From contig DASTSO010000106.1 in assembly GCA_035760645.1 (NCBI GenBank), positions 10,501 to 74,500 of the forward strand: a stretch of 64,000 bases of DNA, written 5' to 3'. The position numbers were made by a program, and so were the translations under genes. Below the pieces are notes generated by a model. It did no database searches and was not told the origin of the DNA. It was given only the letters and a program-made list of their open reading frames with translations. This stretch comes from DASSTY01 sp035760645. GTDB lineage: Bacteria; Gemmatimonadota; Gemmatimonadetes; Gemmatimonadales; GWC2-71-9. This document shows positions 1 to 9,148 of this stretch, piece after piece (positions within the stretch are counted from its first letter, which is position 1; each line of letters opens with the position of its first letter).

Positions 1-774
1 CACGCCCGGCCAGGAGAAGATCGTCTCGGTGAGGATCGATCCGGTCAGGTAGCTGCCGAAGTCGAGGCCGAGGACGGTGATCACCGGCATCAGCGCGTTG
101 CGGAAGGCGTGGGAGAGGACCACGCGGCCCTCGCCCGAGCCCTTCGCGCGCGCCGTGCGCACGTAATCGCTCGCCAGCACCTCCTGCATCGCCGCGCGCG
201 TCATGCGCGACATGAACGCCACCGAGCGCATGCCGAGGGTGAGGGCGGGCAGCACGAGGAAGGCGAGGCCGCCGTAGCCCGAGGGCGGGAAGAGGCGGAG
301 GTTCACGGCGAAGAGGAGGATGAGGAGCAGGCCCACCCAGTAGACCGGGAACGAGACGCCGAGATAGGCGCCGAGGGCGGCGAGGCGGTCGAGGAGCGAG
401 CCGGGGCGCCAGGCGCCATAGATGCCGATCGACACGCCCGTCACGGTGGCGAAGAGCATCGCCGCGGCGGCGAGCTTGAGCGTCGCGGGGAAGCGCTCGA
501 GCAGGTCCTGGAGGATCGGGCGGCGGGTGATGTAGCTGGTGCCGAGATCGCCCTGGACGATGCCGCCGACGTAGTGCGCGAACTGGGTGGGCAGCGGGTC
601 GTCGAGCCGGAGCTGCGCCCGGAGCCGCGCGATCGTCTCGGGATCGGCGCGCTCGCCCACCATCGCCTGCACCGGGTCGCCGGGGGCGACGTAGAGCAGG
701 AGGAAGGTGACGACGAGCACGCCGAGGAGCGTCGGCACCAGCAGCGCGAGGCGGAGCGAGAGGAAGCGGAGCAT
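1..774 (-). CDS. DppB/OppB-type ABC transporter permease (partial, 3' end off the window)
   Basis: Inner-membrane permease of a peptide/nickel-class ABC importer, one of two permeases that form the channel. The 258 codons present start MLRFLSLRLALLVPTLLGV, a first membrane helix, followed by APGDPVQAM and, further on, the family pattern around LGTSYITRRPI. Several hydrophobic helices follow. The EAA-loop region reads VLASDYVRTARAKGSGEGRV, the segment that docks on the ATPase. The reading frame is open to base 1, so roughly the last quarter of a typical 310-340 residue protein is missing. It lies 21 bases downstream of the solute-binding protein gene on the same strand, so the two are probably co-transcribed. 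The substrate (di/oligopeptide or other) cannot be read from the sequence. Confidence 0.93.
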   Translation of the reverse strand, partial: MLRFLSLRLALLVPTLLGVLVVTFLLLYVAPGDPVQAMVGERADPETIARLRAQLRLDDPLPTQFAHYVGGIVQGDLGTSYITRRPILQDLLERFPATLKLAAAAMLFATVTGVSIGIYGAWRPGSLLDRLAALGAYLGVSFPVYWVGLLLILLFAVNLRLFPPSGYGGLAFLVLPALTLGMRSVAFMSRMTRAAMQEVLASDYVRTARAKGSGEGRVVLSHAFRNALMPVITVLGLDFGSYLTGSILTETIFSWPGV

Positions 775-795
775 CGGAGCGCGGCCGGCCGGTCG

Positions 796-2343
796 TCAGG
801 GCGCCGTCGTGCGGTGCGCCTCGAGCCACTGCTGGCCGTAGAACACCTTGGGGACGTGCCAGCCGGTGACGTCGGGCCGCTCGGCCCAGAGGTCCACCGG
901 GAACCAGAGGAAGATCCAGGGCGCGGCCTCGAAGACCATCGCGTCGCTCTCGCGCGCGAGCGACTCCTTGAGCGCGGAGTCGGGCGTGGTGCGGGCGCGC
1001 ACGATGAAGTCGTCGAGGCGCGGGTCCTTGAAGAAGGCGTAGTTGCCGCCGGGCCCGAAGTTCGACGAATGGAAGAGCGGGTAGGTGAAGTTCTCGGGGT
1101 CGGGGTAGTCGGCCCACCAGTCGGTGAGGAAGAGGTCGGTCTCGCCCTTGCGGGCGGCGGCGCGGGCGCTCGCGGCGTCGCGCTCGACGATCTCCACCTT
1201 GACGCCGACCTTCGCGAGGTCCTGCTGCACCGCCTGCGCGATGCGGGCGTACTCGGGCCGCTGCGAGCGCCAGAGCTTGAGGGGGAAGCCCTTGGCGTAG
1301 CCCGCCTCGGCGAGGAGCTGCTTCGCCTTCGCGGGGTCGTAGGCGTAGGGGGCGCGGGTCGAGTCGTAGCCGGTGATGCCCGGCGGGAGCGCGCCGGCGG
1401 CGCGCACGCCGCGGTTGCTCATGACGGTGGCGAGGATCGTGCCGACGTCCACCGCGTGGTTGAGCGCCCGGCGGACGCGTACGTCCCGGAGGGGGCCGCG
1501 GGTCGTGTTGATCGCGATGTAGAGGTCGTGGATCGTGGGCTGGCGCTGCAGCTCCTTCGCGTGCCGCTCCTCCCAGCGCTTCGTCTCGCCGAAGGGCACC
1601 TCGACGACGCTCAGGCGGCCCGCCTCGTACTCGGCGGCCTGGGTGAGCGGCTCGGGGACGATGCGGATGCGGAGGGTATCGCTCTTCGGGGCGCCGGCCC
1701 AGTAGGCGGGGTTCTTCGCGAGCACGATCTGGTCGTCGTGCGACCAGCTCACGAAGCGCCAGGGGCCGCTGCCGACCGGGTTCTGGTCGAAGCCGGCCGG
1801 CGTCGGGGTCGGCACGATCGCCGCGACCGGCATGGCAAGGAGCTTGGGGAAGATGTTGAGCGGGGTCTGGAGGGTGAAGACGATGGTGGAGTCGTCCACC
1901 ACCTTCATCCCCTCGACCGCCTTCGCGCTGTCGGCGGCGTAGGCGCGGGCGCCGGCGATCGGGTAGAGGGGCCAGCTCCGGCCGCCGCTGGTGCCGGGGG
2001 CGAGGGCGCGGAGGTAGGAGGCCTCGACGTCCCGGGCCGTGAGGGCGCGCCCGTCGTGGAACTTCACCCCGCTGCGGAGGTGGAAGGTGTAGGTCCGGCC
2101 GCTCGAGTCCGTCTCCCAGCGGGTGGCGAGGCCGGGCTGGAGATTCCCCTGGACGTCGAAGCGCGTGAGGTTGTCGAAGAGCATCGCCACCACCTCGCCG
2201 GTCGGCACGTCGGTCGAGAGCGCCGGGTCGAGGGAGCGGGGGTCGTAGGTGAAGTAGTAGTCGAGGGTATTGCGGCTCCCCTCGCGGCCGCCGCCGCAGG
2301 CGGCGAGGGCGAGGAGGGCGAGACCGGCGAGGAGTCGGCGCAT
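796..2343 (-). CDS. Extracellular solute-binding lipoprotein, family 5 (DppA/OppA type)
   Basis: Periplasmic or membrane-anchored ligand receptor of the peptide-class ABC importer encoded with the adjacent permease. I start it at the ATG giving MRRLLAGLALLALAACGGG, a short lipoprotein signal with an LALAAC lipobox. The 39 in-frame codons upstream read as intergenic repeat. The mature part has the SBP_bac_5 pattern: DYYFTYDPRSLDPALSTD near the N-terminus, TYTFHLRSGVKFHDGRALTA around residues 90-110, and VRRALNHAVD around 280. At 515 aa it has the usual family length. Ligand unknown. The leader contains a 10-base tandem repeat (2361-2398). Confidence 0.93.
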   Translation of the reverse strand: MRRLLAGLALLALAACGGGREGSRNTLDYYFTYDPRSLDPALSTDVPTGEVVAMLFDNLTRFDVQGNLQPGLATRWETDSSGRTYTFHLRSGVKFHDGRALTARDVEASYLRALAPGTSGGRSWPLYPIAGARAYAADSAKAVEGMKVVDDSTIVFTLQTPLNIFPKLLAMPVAAIVPTPTPAGFDQNPVGSGPWRFVSWSHDDQIVLAKNPAYWAGAPKSDTLRIRIVPEPLTQAAEYEAGRLSVVEVPFGETKRWEERHAKELQRQPTIHDLYIAINTTRGPLRDVRVRRALNHAVDVGTILATVMSNRGVRAAGALPPGITGYDSTRAPYAYDPAKAKQLLAEAGYAKGFPLKLWRSQRPEYARIAQAVQQDLAKVGVKVEIVERDAASARAAARKGETDLFLTDWWADYPDPENFTYPLFHSSNFGPGGNYAFFKDPRLDDFIVRARTTPDSALKESLARESDAMVFEAAPWIFLWFPVDLWAERPDVTGWHVPKVFYGQQWLEAHRTTAP

Positions 2344-2360
2344 GTAGTCCCGGGTGGGAA

Positions 2361-2398
2361 GGCGGTCGAGGGCGGTCGGGGCGGTCAAGGGCGGTCGG
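2361..2398. repeat. Tandem GGGCGGTCNN decamer repeat
   Basis: Four copies of a GCGGTC-containing unit with periods of 10, 9 and 10 bases, in the divergent intergenic region just upstream of the solute-binding protein gene. A 19-base stretch of it (2361-2379) recurs exactly, in reverse complement, at 30737-30755, and the same unit recurs inside rsmB at 22480-22520. Confidence 0.7.
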
Positions 2399-2407
2399 CC
2401 GCCCTCG

Positions 2408-2436
2408 TTGACAGCGCGCGGTAAGGCCGTCAAAAT
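2408..2436 (+). promoter_or_regulatory. Sigma70-type promoter for the Omp85-tamB operon
   Basis: TTGACA (2408-2413, a perfect -35) is followed after exactly 17 bases by CAAAAT (2431-2436, four of six matches to TATAAT). It is in the only AT-richer patch of the divergent gap between the solute-binding protein and the Omp85 gene. The predicted start of transcription is near 2443, leaving a 5' leader of about 20-40 bases. Confidence 0.6.
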
Positions 2437-2465
2437 ACGTAGCTTACAAAGCCTCGTCAATCATC

Positions 2466-4676
2466 GTGGAGCCGCCGAGCCGCATGCACTTGCCCCGTCT
2501 CCGAGCCCGGTGGGTCCGGCTCGCGTCCCTCATTCTGGCCCTCGCCCTCTGGGGGGCGGGGCGGGCCGGGGCGCAGGGGCGGCCGGGGCCGCCGGGGCCG
2601 CCGGGGCCGCCGGGGGCGAACGACCTGGTGGTGCGGCAGCTCGACTTCGAGGGGGCGAGCTCGATCCCGCAGGACGTGCTCACCAGCTCGATCGTGACCA
2701 CGAACTCGAGCTGGTTCGCCACCAGCGGCTTCGTGCGCTGGCTGGGTCTGGGCGCGAAGCGCTACTTCGACGAGCGCGACTTCCAGGCCGACGTGCTGCG
2801 GCTCAAGATCCTCTACCGGAAGTACGGCTACCCGGACGTCCAGGTGGACACCCTGGTGCGCCGCACTCCCGAGGACGTCTACATCACCTTCAGGATCCAC
2901 GAGGGCGCGCCGGTGCGGGTGGACACGCTCACCGTCACCGGGCTCGACTCCTTCCCCGAGCGGGTCCAGCGGCTCGTCACCCTCGACCTCCCGCTCCGCC
3001 AGGGCGACGTCTTCAACCGCTTCCTGATGCAGGCGTCGGCGGACACCATCACCACCCGCCTGCGCGACCACGGGTATCCCTCGGCCGACGTCTTCACGGG
3101 CTTCACGAGCCACCTGGCCGAGCGGCTCGCCGACGTCAGTCTCGACGTGCACCCGGGGACGCGCGCCGTCATCGGGCGGGTGGAGGTGATCGGCGCCCAG
3201 CGGGTGGACAGCGGCGTCGTCCGCGACCTGCTCGCCGCGCGGCCGGGGCGGCGCTTCTCGCAGACCGACCTCTACCAGAGCCAGCGCAACCTCTACGACA
3301 GCGACCTGTTCCGCTTCGCCTCGGTGCAGGTGGACACCGCGACGTTCGAGCCGGGGGCGGACTCGGTGCCGCTGGTGGTGCGGGTGACGGAGAACCCGCC
3401 GCTGCGGCTCCGGACGGGCGTGGGCTACGGCACGAACGACTGCTTCCGCGGCCAGGGCGGGGTGACGCTGCGCGACTTCCTGGGGCGGGGGCGGGTGGTG
3501 GACTTCAACGCCCGGGTCTCGAAGGTGGGCGTCGGGAGCCCGGCCGACTGGGGGCTGGCCGACAACTGGCTCTGCGGCCCGCTCCAGTCGGACTCGATCG
3601 CCTCGCGGAAGCTCAACTACAACCTGCAGACCACCTGGCGGCGGCCGGCCTTCCTGTCGCCGAACAACACGCTCAACCTCACGGCGTATACCGAGCGGCG
3701 GGGCGAGTTCAAGGTGTACCTGCGCCAGGAGACGGGCGCGAGCGTGGGGCTCGTGCGGCGGAGCCCGCGGCGGCGGATCCCGATCTCGCTGACCTACACC
3801 GTGTCGGTGGGGCGGACCGAGGCCTCGCGGGCCACCTTCTGCGCCTTCCTGCAGGCCTGCCTCGAGGGCGACGTGGCGCTCCTGAGCGAGCGGCGCGGGC
3901 TCGCCACCCTCACCGGGGCGGTGTCGTGGCCCGCGGTGAACAACATCGTGGATCCGACGCGCGGGCACGTCTACTCGACCGAGGTGACCTGGGCCTCGCG
4001 CTTCATCGGCAGCTCGCGCTTCCTGCAGTTCACGCGCGTGCAGGGCGACGCGGCGTGGTACCAGCCGCTGAGCCGCGACGTGGTGCTGAGCTACCACCTG
4101 CACGGCGGCCTCATCTTCGCCCCGCGGGTGCAGCTGACCAGCGGCGCGCCGGTGGCGTTCGTGCCGCCCGAGCAGCGCTTCTACGCCGGCGGCCCCAACG
4201 ACGTGCGCGGCTTCCGGCGCAACGAGCTGGGGCCGGTGGTGTACGTGGTGAACGAGGGCTACTTCACCTCCGACTCGGTGCGGGGCGACCCGGGCAGGCT
4301 GAACGCCGACAGCGTGCTGGTGACGCCGATCGGCGGCAACACGCTGGCCATCGGCAACGTCGAGCTGCGGGTCCCGTCGCCGATCTTCCGCGAGCGGATG
4401 CGGCTGGCGGCGTTCGTGGACGTGGGCGGGCTGTGGCAGCGGGGGAGCGAGCCGTTCGCCCTGTCGCGCCTGCGGGTGACGCCGGGGGTGGGGCTGCGGA
4501 TCGGCACGCCGCTCGGGCCGGCGCGGCTCGACGTGGCGTACAACGCCTCGACGCTGGCGCCGGGGCGGCTCTACGTCGCCTCGGAGAGCGGGGAGCTGAC
4601 GGTGGCGCAGGAGAACTATCCGCTGCCCAAGGCGCGCCGCTTCACCTTCCACTTCGCCGTCGGGCAGCCGTTCTGA
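2466..4676 (+). CDS. Omp85/BamA-family outer-membrane protein (TamA-like)
   Basis: Outer-membrane beta-barrel assembly protein. A signal peptide ends near AGRAGAQG, then a collagen-like GPPGPPGPPG stretch of about ten residues. About three POTRA-type repeats follow: beginning at VVRQLDFEGASSI, at VRVDTLTVTGLDSF, and at IGRVEVIGAQRVDSG. The C-terminal half is a 16-strand-type barrel with the Omp85 signature GGPNDVRGFRRNELG (VRGF motif) and a terminal phenylalanine (FHFAVGQPF). At 736 aa it fits BamA/TamA-like proteins. It is 12 bases upstream of a TamB-like gene, which argues for a TamA-type role rather than the main BamA. Start: GTG 2466 or ATG 2484. Neither has a strong ribosome site, and GGAG at 2468 would favour 2484. 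Confidence 0.88.
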   Translation: MEPPSRMHLPRLRARWVRLASLILALALWGAGRAGAQGRPGPPGPPGPPGANDLVVRQLDFEGASSIPQDVLTSSIVTTNSSWFATSGFVRWLGLGAKRYFDERDFQADVLRLKILYRKYGYPDVQVDTLVRRTPEDVYITFRIHEGAPVRVDTLTVTGLDSFPERVQRLVTLDLPLRQGDVFNRFLMQASADTITTRLRDHGYPSADVFTGFTSHLAERLADVSLDVHPGTRAVIGRVEVIGAQRVDSGVVRDLLAARPGRRFSQTDLYQSQRNLYDSDLFRFASVQVDTATFEPGADSVPLVVRVTENPPLRLRTGVGYGTNDCFRGQGGVTLRDFLGRGRVVDFNARVSKVGVGSPADWGLADNWLCGPLQSDSIASRKLNYNLQTTWRRPAFLSPNNTLNLTAYTERRGEFKVYLRQETGASVGLVRRSPRRRIPISLTYTVSVGRTEASRATFCAFLQACLEGDVALLSERRGLATLTGAVSWPAVNNIVDPTRGHVYSTEVTWASRFIGSSRFLQFTRVQGDAAWYQPLSRDVVLSYHLHGGLIFAPRVQLTSGAPVAFVPPEQRFYAGGPNDVRGFRRNELGPVVYVVNEGYFTSDSVRGDPGRLNADSVLVTPIGGNTLAIGNVELRVPSPIFRERMRLAAFVDVGGLWQRGSEPFALSRLRVTPGVGLRIGTPLGPARLDVAYNASTLAPGRLYVASESGELTVAQENYPLPKARRFTFHFAVGQPF
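2585..2612 (+). repeat. 9-base tandem repeat encoding Gly-Pro-Pro
   Basis: Three copies of GGGGCCGCC in phase with the reading frame just after the signal peptide of the Omp85-family gene. They encode GPPGPPGPPG. Copy number is likely to vary through slippage. Confidence 0.75.
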
Positions 4677-4688
4677 GGTGATGCACCG

Positions 4689-7600
4689 ATGATGCGCCGC
4701 TCGCTCGCCCGCTTCGTGTTCGTCACCCTCCTCGGCGGCCTCGCCATGCTGCTGGGGGTGGTGACGAGCATGACGCTCACCCCGCCGGGCCGCGATCTCC
4801 TCGCGCGCACGGTGAGCGAGGGGCTCGACCGCGTCCTCATCGGGCACGTGGACGTGGGCGGGATCTCGGGCTCGTTCCTCTACGACCTCAAGCTCGAGCG
4901 CCTCGTCGTGCGCGACACGCAGGGGGTGCTGCTCGCCGACCTGCCGCGGGTGCACGTCACCTACCGGATTCCCAACCTCCTCGCCGGGCGCATCGTGCTG
5001 GGCTCGGTGCAGGTGCAGGAGCCGGTGATCAACCTGGTGAAGCACCGCGGCGGGCGGATGAACTACCAGGAGGTCCTCGGCATCGGGAGCGGGAAGAAGG
5101 GGACGGGGCGGAGCCCGCTGGTGGAGTTCTTCGACGTCCAGGTGACGGGCGGCACGCTGCGGATCGCGCTGCCGTGGGATCCGCCGCACGGCGCCACCCC
5201 GCGCCAGGCCGACAGCGCGCTCGCCGCCGAGCGGGCGAAGCCGGGGCGGCAGATCGTGCTGAGCCCGCACGACGGGCTGCAGCGCATCCTGCGCTTCGAG
5301 CAGCTCACCACCGTGATGCCGCGGATGGTGATCAGCACCCCCGACCACCAGCCGTTCACCCTCGATCTCGACACCCTCGCCACCCGGGTGAGCGATCCGC
5401 AGGTCGTGCTGCGCGACGCGCGCGGCCGGCTCCGCTTCCGGGGCGACAGCGTCGTCTTCGGCTTCACGCGGGCCGCGCTGCCGCGCACCGTCGTCTCGGG
5501 CGGCGGCGCCGTCACGTGGCCGCGCGACACCACCCTCTTCGACTTCGCGCTCGACGCGCCGCAGGCCGACCTGCGCGACCTGAAGTGGATCTCGCCCGAC
5601 TTCCCCGACTTCCGGGGCCGCGCGCGGCTCCTCGCGCGGAGCGTCTCGGGGGCGCGCACCGAGTACACGCTCCGCGACCTGTCGATGCGGAGTCTCGACG
5701 GGGCGCAGCGGGTCGACGGGGCGCTCGTGGCCGTGACCGACCGGCAGCTCGGCCTCGGCGTGCGCGACATGACGCTGAAGACCGAGAACCTCGATCTCGC
5801 CGTCGCGCACGCCTACATCGACTCGCTGCCGTTCTACGGCACGCTGAGCGGCACGACGCGCGGCTCGGGGTGGCTGCTGGGGCGGCCGCTCGACCTCACG
5901 GTGGACTGGGCCTTCGCCGACGCGAAGGTGCCGGGCCGCCCGGTGAGCTACGTCCGGGGTGACGGCCGCGTCATCGTCTCGCAGGCGAAGGACAGCGGCC
6001 TCACCTTCGCGGGCTTCCAGGTGCGGCAGTCGGACGTGGACCTGGGCACCGTGCGGCGGATCGCGCCGGCGGTGATCCTGGAGGGCCGGCTCGCCGCGCA
6101 GGGGCGGCTCACGGGGCCGCTCCGCAACGTGACGTTCGAGGGCACCGCGACCCATCGCGACGACGGCCGCCCGCCGAGCGTGGCCGACGGCCGGCTGCAC
6201 CTGGACACGCGCGGCAAGATCCTCGGGCTGAACGCCGACGTGGACCTCGCGCCGCTCGCGTTCGAGGGGATCCGCCGCACCTTCCCCACGCTCGCCGCGC
6301 GGGGCGAAGTGCGCGGGCACGTCACGCTGGACGGCACGCTCGAGCGGATGGCGGTGCGGGCCGACCTCGCCGGCGAGATCGGCCACGTCGTCGCCGACGG
6401 CTACATGACGATGGACCCGCCGCACTGGGCGGCGGAGGACCTGCTGCTGCGCTTCTCGGGCCTGGACCTCGCCGCCCTGCGCGGCGTCGGCCCCGCGACG
6501 CGGCTCGACGGCAGCCTGCGGGTGACGGGCTCGATCGACACCCTGCGCGCGCCCGAGGGCGCGCTCGAGCTCGCGCTCGACCGGAGCCGGGTGCGGGAGT
6601 GGCTGCTCGACACCCTCTACGCGCGCGCCGCCGTGGCGGACAGCGTGATCCGCCTCGACACCCTGCTGCTGGGGTGGCGCGGCGCGCGCGCCGGCGGCTC
6701 GGGCACGCTGGGCTGGGCGGCGCCGCACGACGGGACGATGCGCTTCACGGTGAACGCCGACAGCCTCGTGGGCTTCGACTCGCTCGCGCTCGCCGTGACG
6801 GGGATGACGCGCGACACCGGCGCCTTCAACCGCGAGCTCGCCGGCCAGGCGGCGGCCAACGTCACGCTCAGCGGGAGCCTCGACTCCCTCCGCGCCGAGG
6901 GCGAGGGCGTGGCGCGCGGGCTCGAGTTCCAGCAGTTCCGCACCCCCGAGCTGCGGGGGGCGTTCACGTGGGCCGCGGGGGGGGACACGACCTTCACCGC
7001 CCGCCTCGCCGCCGACACCTTCGACGTCGCGAAGCGGCGGGTGCGCGCCGCGGCGCTCGCGCTCGCGGGCCGGCCCGACTCGCTCGGCTGGAGCGTGGGG
7101 GGCGACATCGGCCTCACGGCGCACGACACGTCGCGGGTGGACGCCACCGGCACGCTGCGCACCGCGGCCGACAGCGCGCGGGGCGAGCGGATCCTGGCGG
7201 TGGACACGCTGGCGGCCTCGCTCGCGAGCCACCGCTGGCGGCTGGCGCAGCCGGTGGGGCTGCGGCTCGCCGACTCCACCCGCACGCTCCTCACCCCGGT
7301 GGCGCTCGTCGCGGCCGACGGGAGCGGGGCGGTCCACGTCGCCGGCCGCCTCCCGGGCGCCAGCGCGGGGGATCTGCGGCTCGACGCCGTGGGGATCGAC
7401 CTGCGCGACGTCTGGAGCCTCCTGCAGCGCGACACCACGGGCGTGGGCGGCTCGCTCGCGCTGAACCTGCACGTCGCCGGCACCGCGGCGGCGCCGACGA
7501 TCAGCGGCACCGCCTCCCTCGGCGAGTCGCGCTTCGGCGAGTCGCGCACGCCGTTCGCGCGGGCCTCGGTGGACTACGCCGACCGGCGGCTCGACGCGAC

Positions 7601-9146
7601 GCTGCGCCTCTGGCGCACCGGCGAGCCGGTGGTGGACGTGCGCGCGCGGCTCCCGCTCGACCTCGCGCTCACGCGGGTGCCGCGCCGCCAGCTCCCGGGC
7701 CCGCTCTTCGTGCGCGCGCTGGCCGACAGCATGGACCTCGCCGTGCTCGAGGCCGCGACGCCGGCCGTGCGCGAGGTGAGCGGGGTGCTGAGCGCCGACG
7801 TGCAGGTCGAGGGCACCTGGGCGCAGCCGCGGCTGGCGGGGTCGGTGGACCTGCACGGCGGCGCGATGTCGCTCCCGGGTCTGGGCATCCGGCTCGACAC
7901 GGTGCGCGGCCATCTCGCCCTCGCGGGCGACTCGGTCGCGCTGCGCGACGTGTATCTGACCAGCGGCGAGGGGCGGCTCGACGCCAGCGGGCTCGTGCGG
8001 CTCGACTCGCTGACCAAGCCGGTGCTCGCCGTGGACCTCAAGGCCGACCGCTTCCACGCGATCAACGTCCGCGACTTCCTCGACCTCACCGCCACCGGCG
8101 ACGTCCACCTGCGCGGTCCCATCCTCAAGGCCACGATGACGGGCCACGCCGACGCCGACCGCGGCGTCTTCCACTTCGACGACATCATCACGAAGCGGGT
8201 GATCGACCTCGAGGATCCCACCAACCTCGACGTCGTGGACACGGCGATCGTGCGCGCGCGCGGCCTCGGGGCGGCGTTCCAGAACCGGTTCCTCGACTCG
8301 CTGCGGATCGTGAACTTCCAGTTCGGCGTGGGCGGCGACTTCTGGCTCCGGTCGAACGAGGCGAACATCCAGCTCACCGGGCGCGACCTGCTGGTCAACA
8401 AGACCCGGCGGGAGTACGTCATCGACGGCACGCTCGCCGCGCTGCGCGGGACGTACAACCTGCAGATCGGCCCGGTGAGCCGGGAGTTCACGGTGCAGGA
8501 GGGGCGGGTCACCTACGAGGGCACGCCCGACCTGAACGCCACGCTCGACATCCAGGCGCGGCACGACGTGCGGGCGCTCAACAACCAGGTCGTCCCGGTG
8601 ATCGCCAACATCACCGGCACGCTGCGGCAGCCGAAGCTCGAGCTCACCAGCGGGCCCGGCGTGCAGCCGCCGCTGCCCGAGGTGGATCTCGTCTCCTATC
8701 TCATCCTCGGCGTGCCCTCGAGCCAGGCGCAGGGCGCCCAGCTCTCGGCGGTGCAGAACGTGACCAGCTATCTGACGAGCGCGCTGTCGAACGAGTTCGA
8801 GCGCGCCCTCATCTCCGACGTCGGCTTCCCGATCGACATGCTCGAGATCCGGCCCTCGATCGCCTTCGGCGCGCAGCAGAGCACGGTCACGCAGCTCATC
8901 GCCGGGTGGCAGATCGGCCAGAAGGTCTTCTTCACCGTGAACACCGGCTTCTGCAGCCAGGCGGCGTTCTCGCTGCAGCGCAACATCGGCGCGGGGATCG
9001 AGCTGCGCTTCAGCGAGCACTGGCGCACCCAGCTCTCCTTCGAGCCCACCTTCCAGGAGTGCGGCGTGCGGGCGCTGGGCCGCCAGCTCGCGCCGACGAC
9101 GAACTACCAGGTCGGCACCGACGTCTTCTGGGAGCGGGAGTTCTAG
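4689..9146 (+). CDS. tamB: TamB-like translocation/assembly protein (DUF490)
   Basis: Long inner-membrane-anchored periplasmic AsmA-like protein, the partner of TamA-type barrels in outer-membrane protein assembly or lipid transport between membranes. One N-terminal membrane helix (FVFVTLLGGLAMLLGVVTSM, residues 11-30) is followed by the typical start DVGGISGSFLYDLKLERLVVRD. About 1,300 residues of beta-rich repeats follow, with recurring 'LDG-L' and 'L-D-V' motifs. The DUF490/TamB domain fills the C-terminal 300 residues (for example GTLAALRGTYNLQIGPVSR, then ELTSGPGVQPPLPEVDLVSY). It ends in phenylalanine. At 1,485 aa it is near the usual size. It follows the Omp85-family gene by 12 bases and precedes the lipid kinase by 2, so all three probably share one transcript. 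Confidence 0.92.
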   Translation: MMRRSLARFVFVTLLGGLAMLLGVVTSMTLTPPGRDLLARTVSEGLDRVLIGHVDVGGISGSFLYDLKLERLVVRDTQGVLLADLPRVHVTYRIPNLLAGRIVLGSVQVQEPVINLVKHRGGRMNYQEVLGIGSGKKGTGRSPLVEFFDVQVTGGTLRIALPWDPPHGATPRQADSALAAERAKPGRQIVLSPHDGLQRILRFEQLTTVMPRMVISTPDHQPFTLDLDTLATRVSDPQVVLRDARGRLRFRGDSVVFGFTRAALPRTVVSGGGAVTWPRDTTLFDFALDAPQADLRDLKWISPDFPDFRGRARLLARSVSGARTEYTLRDLSMRSLDGAQRVDGALVAVTDRQLGLGVRDMTLKTENLDLAVAHAYIDSLPFYGTLSGTTRGSGWLLGRPLDLTVDWAFADAKVPGRPVSYVRGDGRVIVSQAKDSGLTFAGFQVRQSDVDLGTVRRIAPAVILEGRLAAQGRLTGPLRNVTFEGTATHRDDGRPPSVADGRLHLDTRGKILGLNADVDLAPLAFEGIRRTFPTLAARGEVRGHVTLDGTLERMAVRADLAGEIGHVVADGYMTMDPPHWAAEDLLLRFSGLDLAALRGVGPATRLDGSLRVTGSIDTLRAPEGALELALDRSRVREWLLDTLYARAAVADSVIRLDTLLLGWRGARAGGSGTLGWAAPHDGTMRFTVNADSLVGFDSLALAVTGMTRDTGAFNRELAGQAAANVTLSGSLDSLRAEGEGVARGLEFQQFRTPELRGAFTWAAGGDTTFTARLAADTFDVAKRRVRAAALALAGRPDSLGWSVGGDIGLTAHDTSRVDATGTLRTAADSARGERILAVDTLAASLASHRWRLAQPVGLRLADSTRTLLTPVALVAADGSGAVHVAGRLPGASAGDLRLDAVGIDLRDVWSLLQRDTTGVGGSLALNLHVAGTAAAPTISGTASLGESRFGESRTPFARASVDYADRRLDATLRLWRTGEPVVDVRARLPLDLALTRVPRRQLPGPLFVRALADSMDLAVLEAATPAVREVSGVLSADVQVEGTWAQPRLAGSVDLHGGAMSLPGLGIRLDTVRGHLALAGDSVALRDVYLTSGEGRLDASGLVRLDSLTKPVLAVDLKADRFHAINVRDFLDLTATGDVHLRGPILKATMTGHADADRGVFHFDDIITKRVIDLEDPTNLDVVDTAIVRARGLGAAFQNRFLDSLRIVNFQFGVGGDFWLRSNEANIQLTGRDLLVNKTRREYVIDGTLAALRGTYNLQIGPVSREFTVQEGRVTYEGTPDLNATLDIQARHDVRALNNQVVPVIANITGTLRQPKLELTSGPGVQPPLPEVDLVSYLILGVPSSQAQGAQLSAVQNVTSYLTSALSNEFERALISDVGFPIDMLEIRPSIAFGAQQSTVTQLIAGWQIGQKVFFTVNTGFCSQAAFSLQRNIGAGIELRFSEHWRTQLSFEPTFQECGVRALGRQLAPTTNYQVGTDVFWEREF

Positions 9147-9148
9147 CG

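Noticed and set aside
109..2424. Plus-strand frame of 771 codons over the ABC permease and binding protein
   Set aside because: Low-complexity Arg/Ala/Glu/His composition and no domain. The minus strand carries recognisable DppB and DppA-type proteins.
2457..9020. Open frame of 2,187 codons on the minus strand opposite the Omp85/tamB genes
   Set aside because: Its composition is almost only Arg, Glu, His, Ala, Val and Gly. It is the mirror of GC-rich coding in the real genes, which have clear domains, signal and ends.
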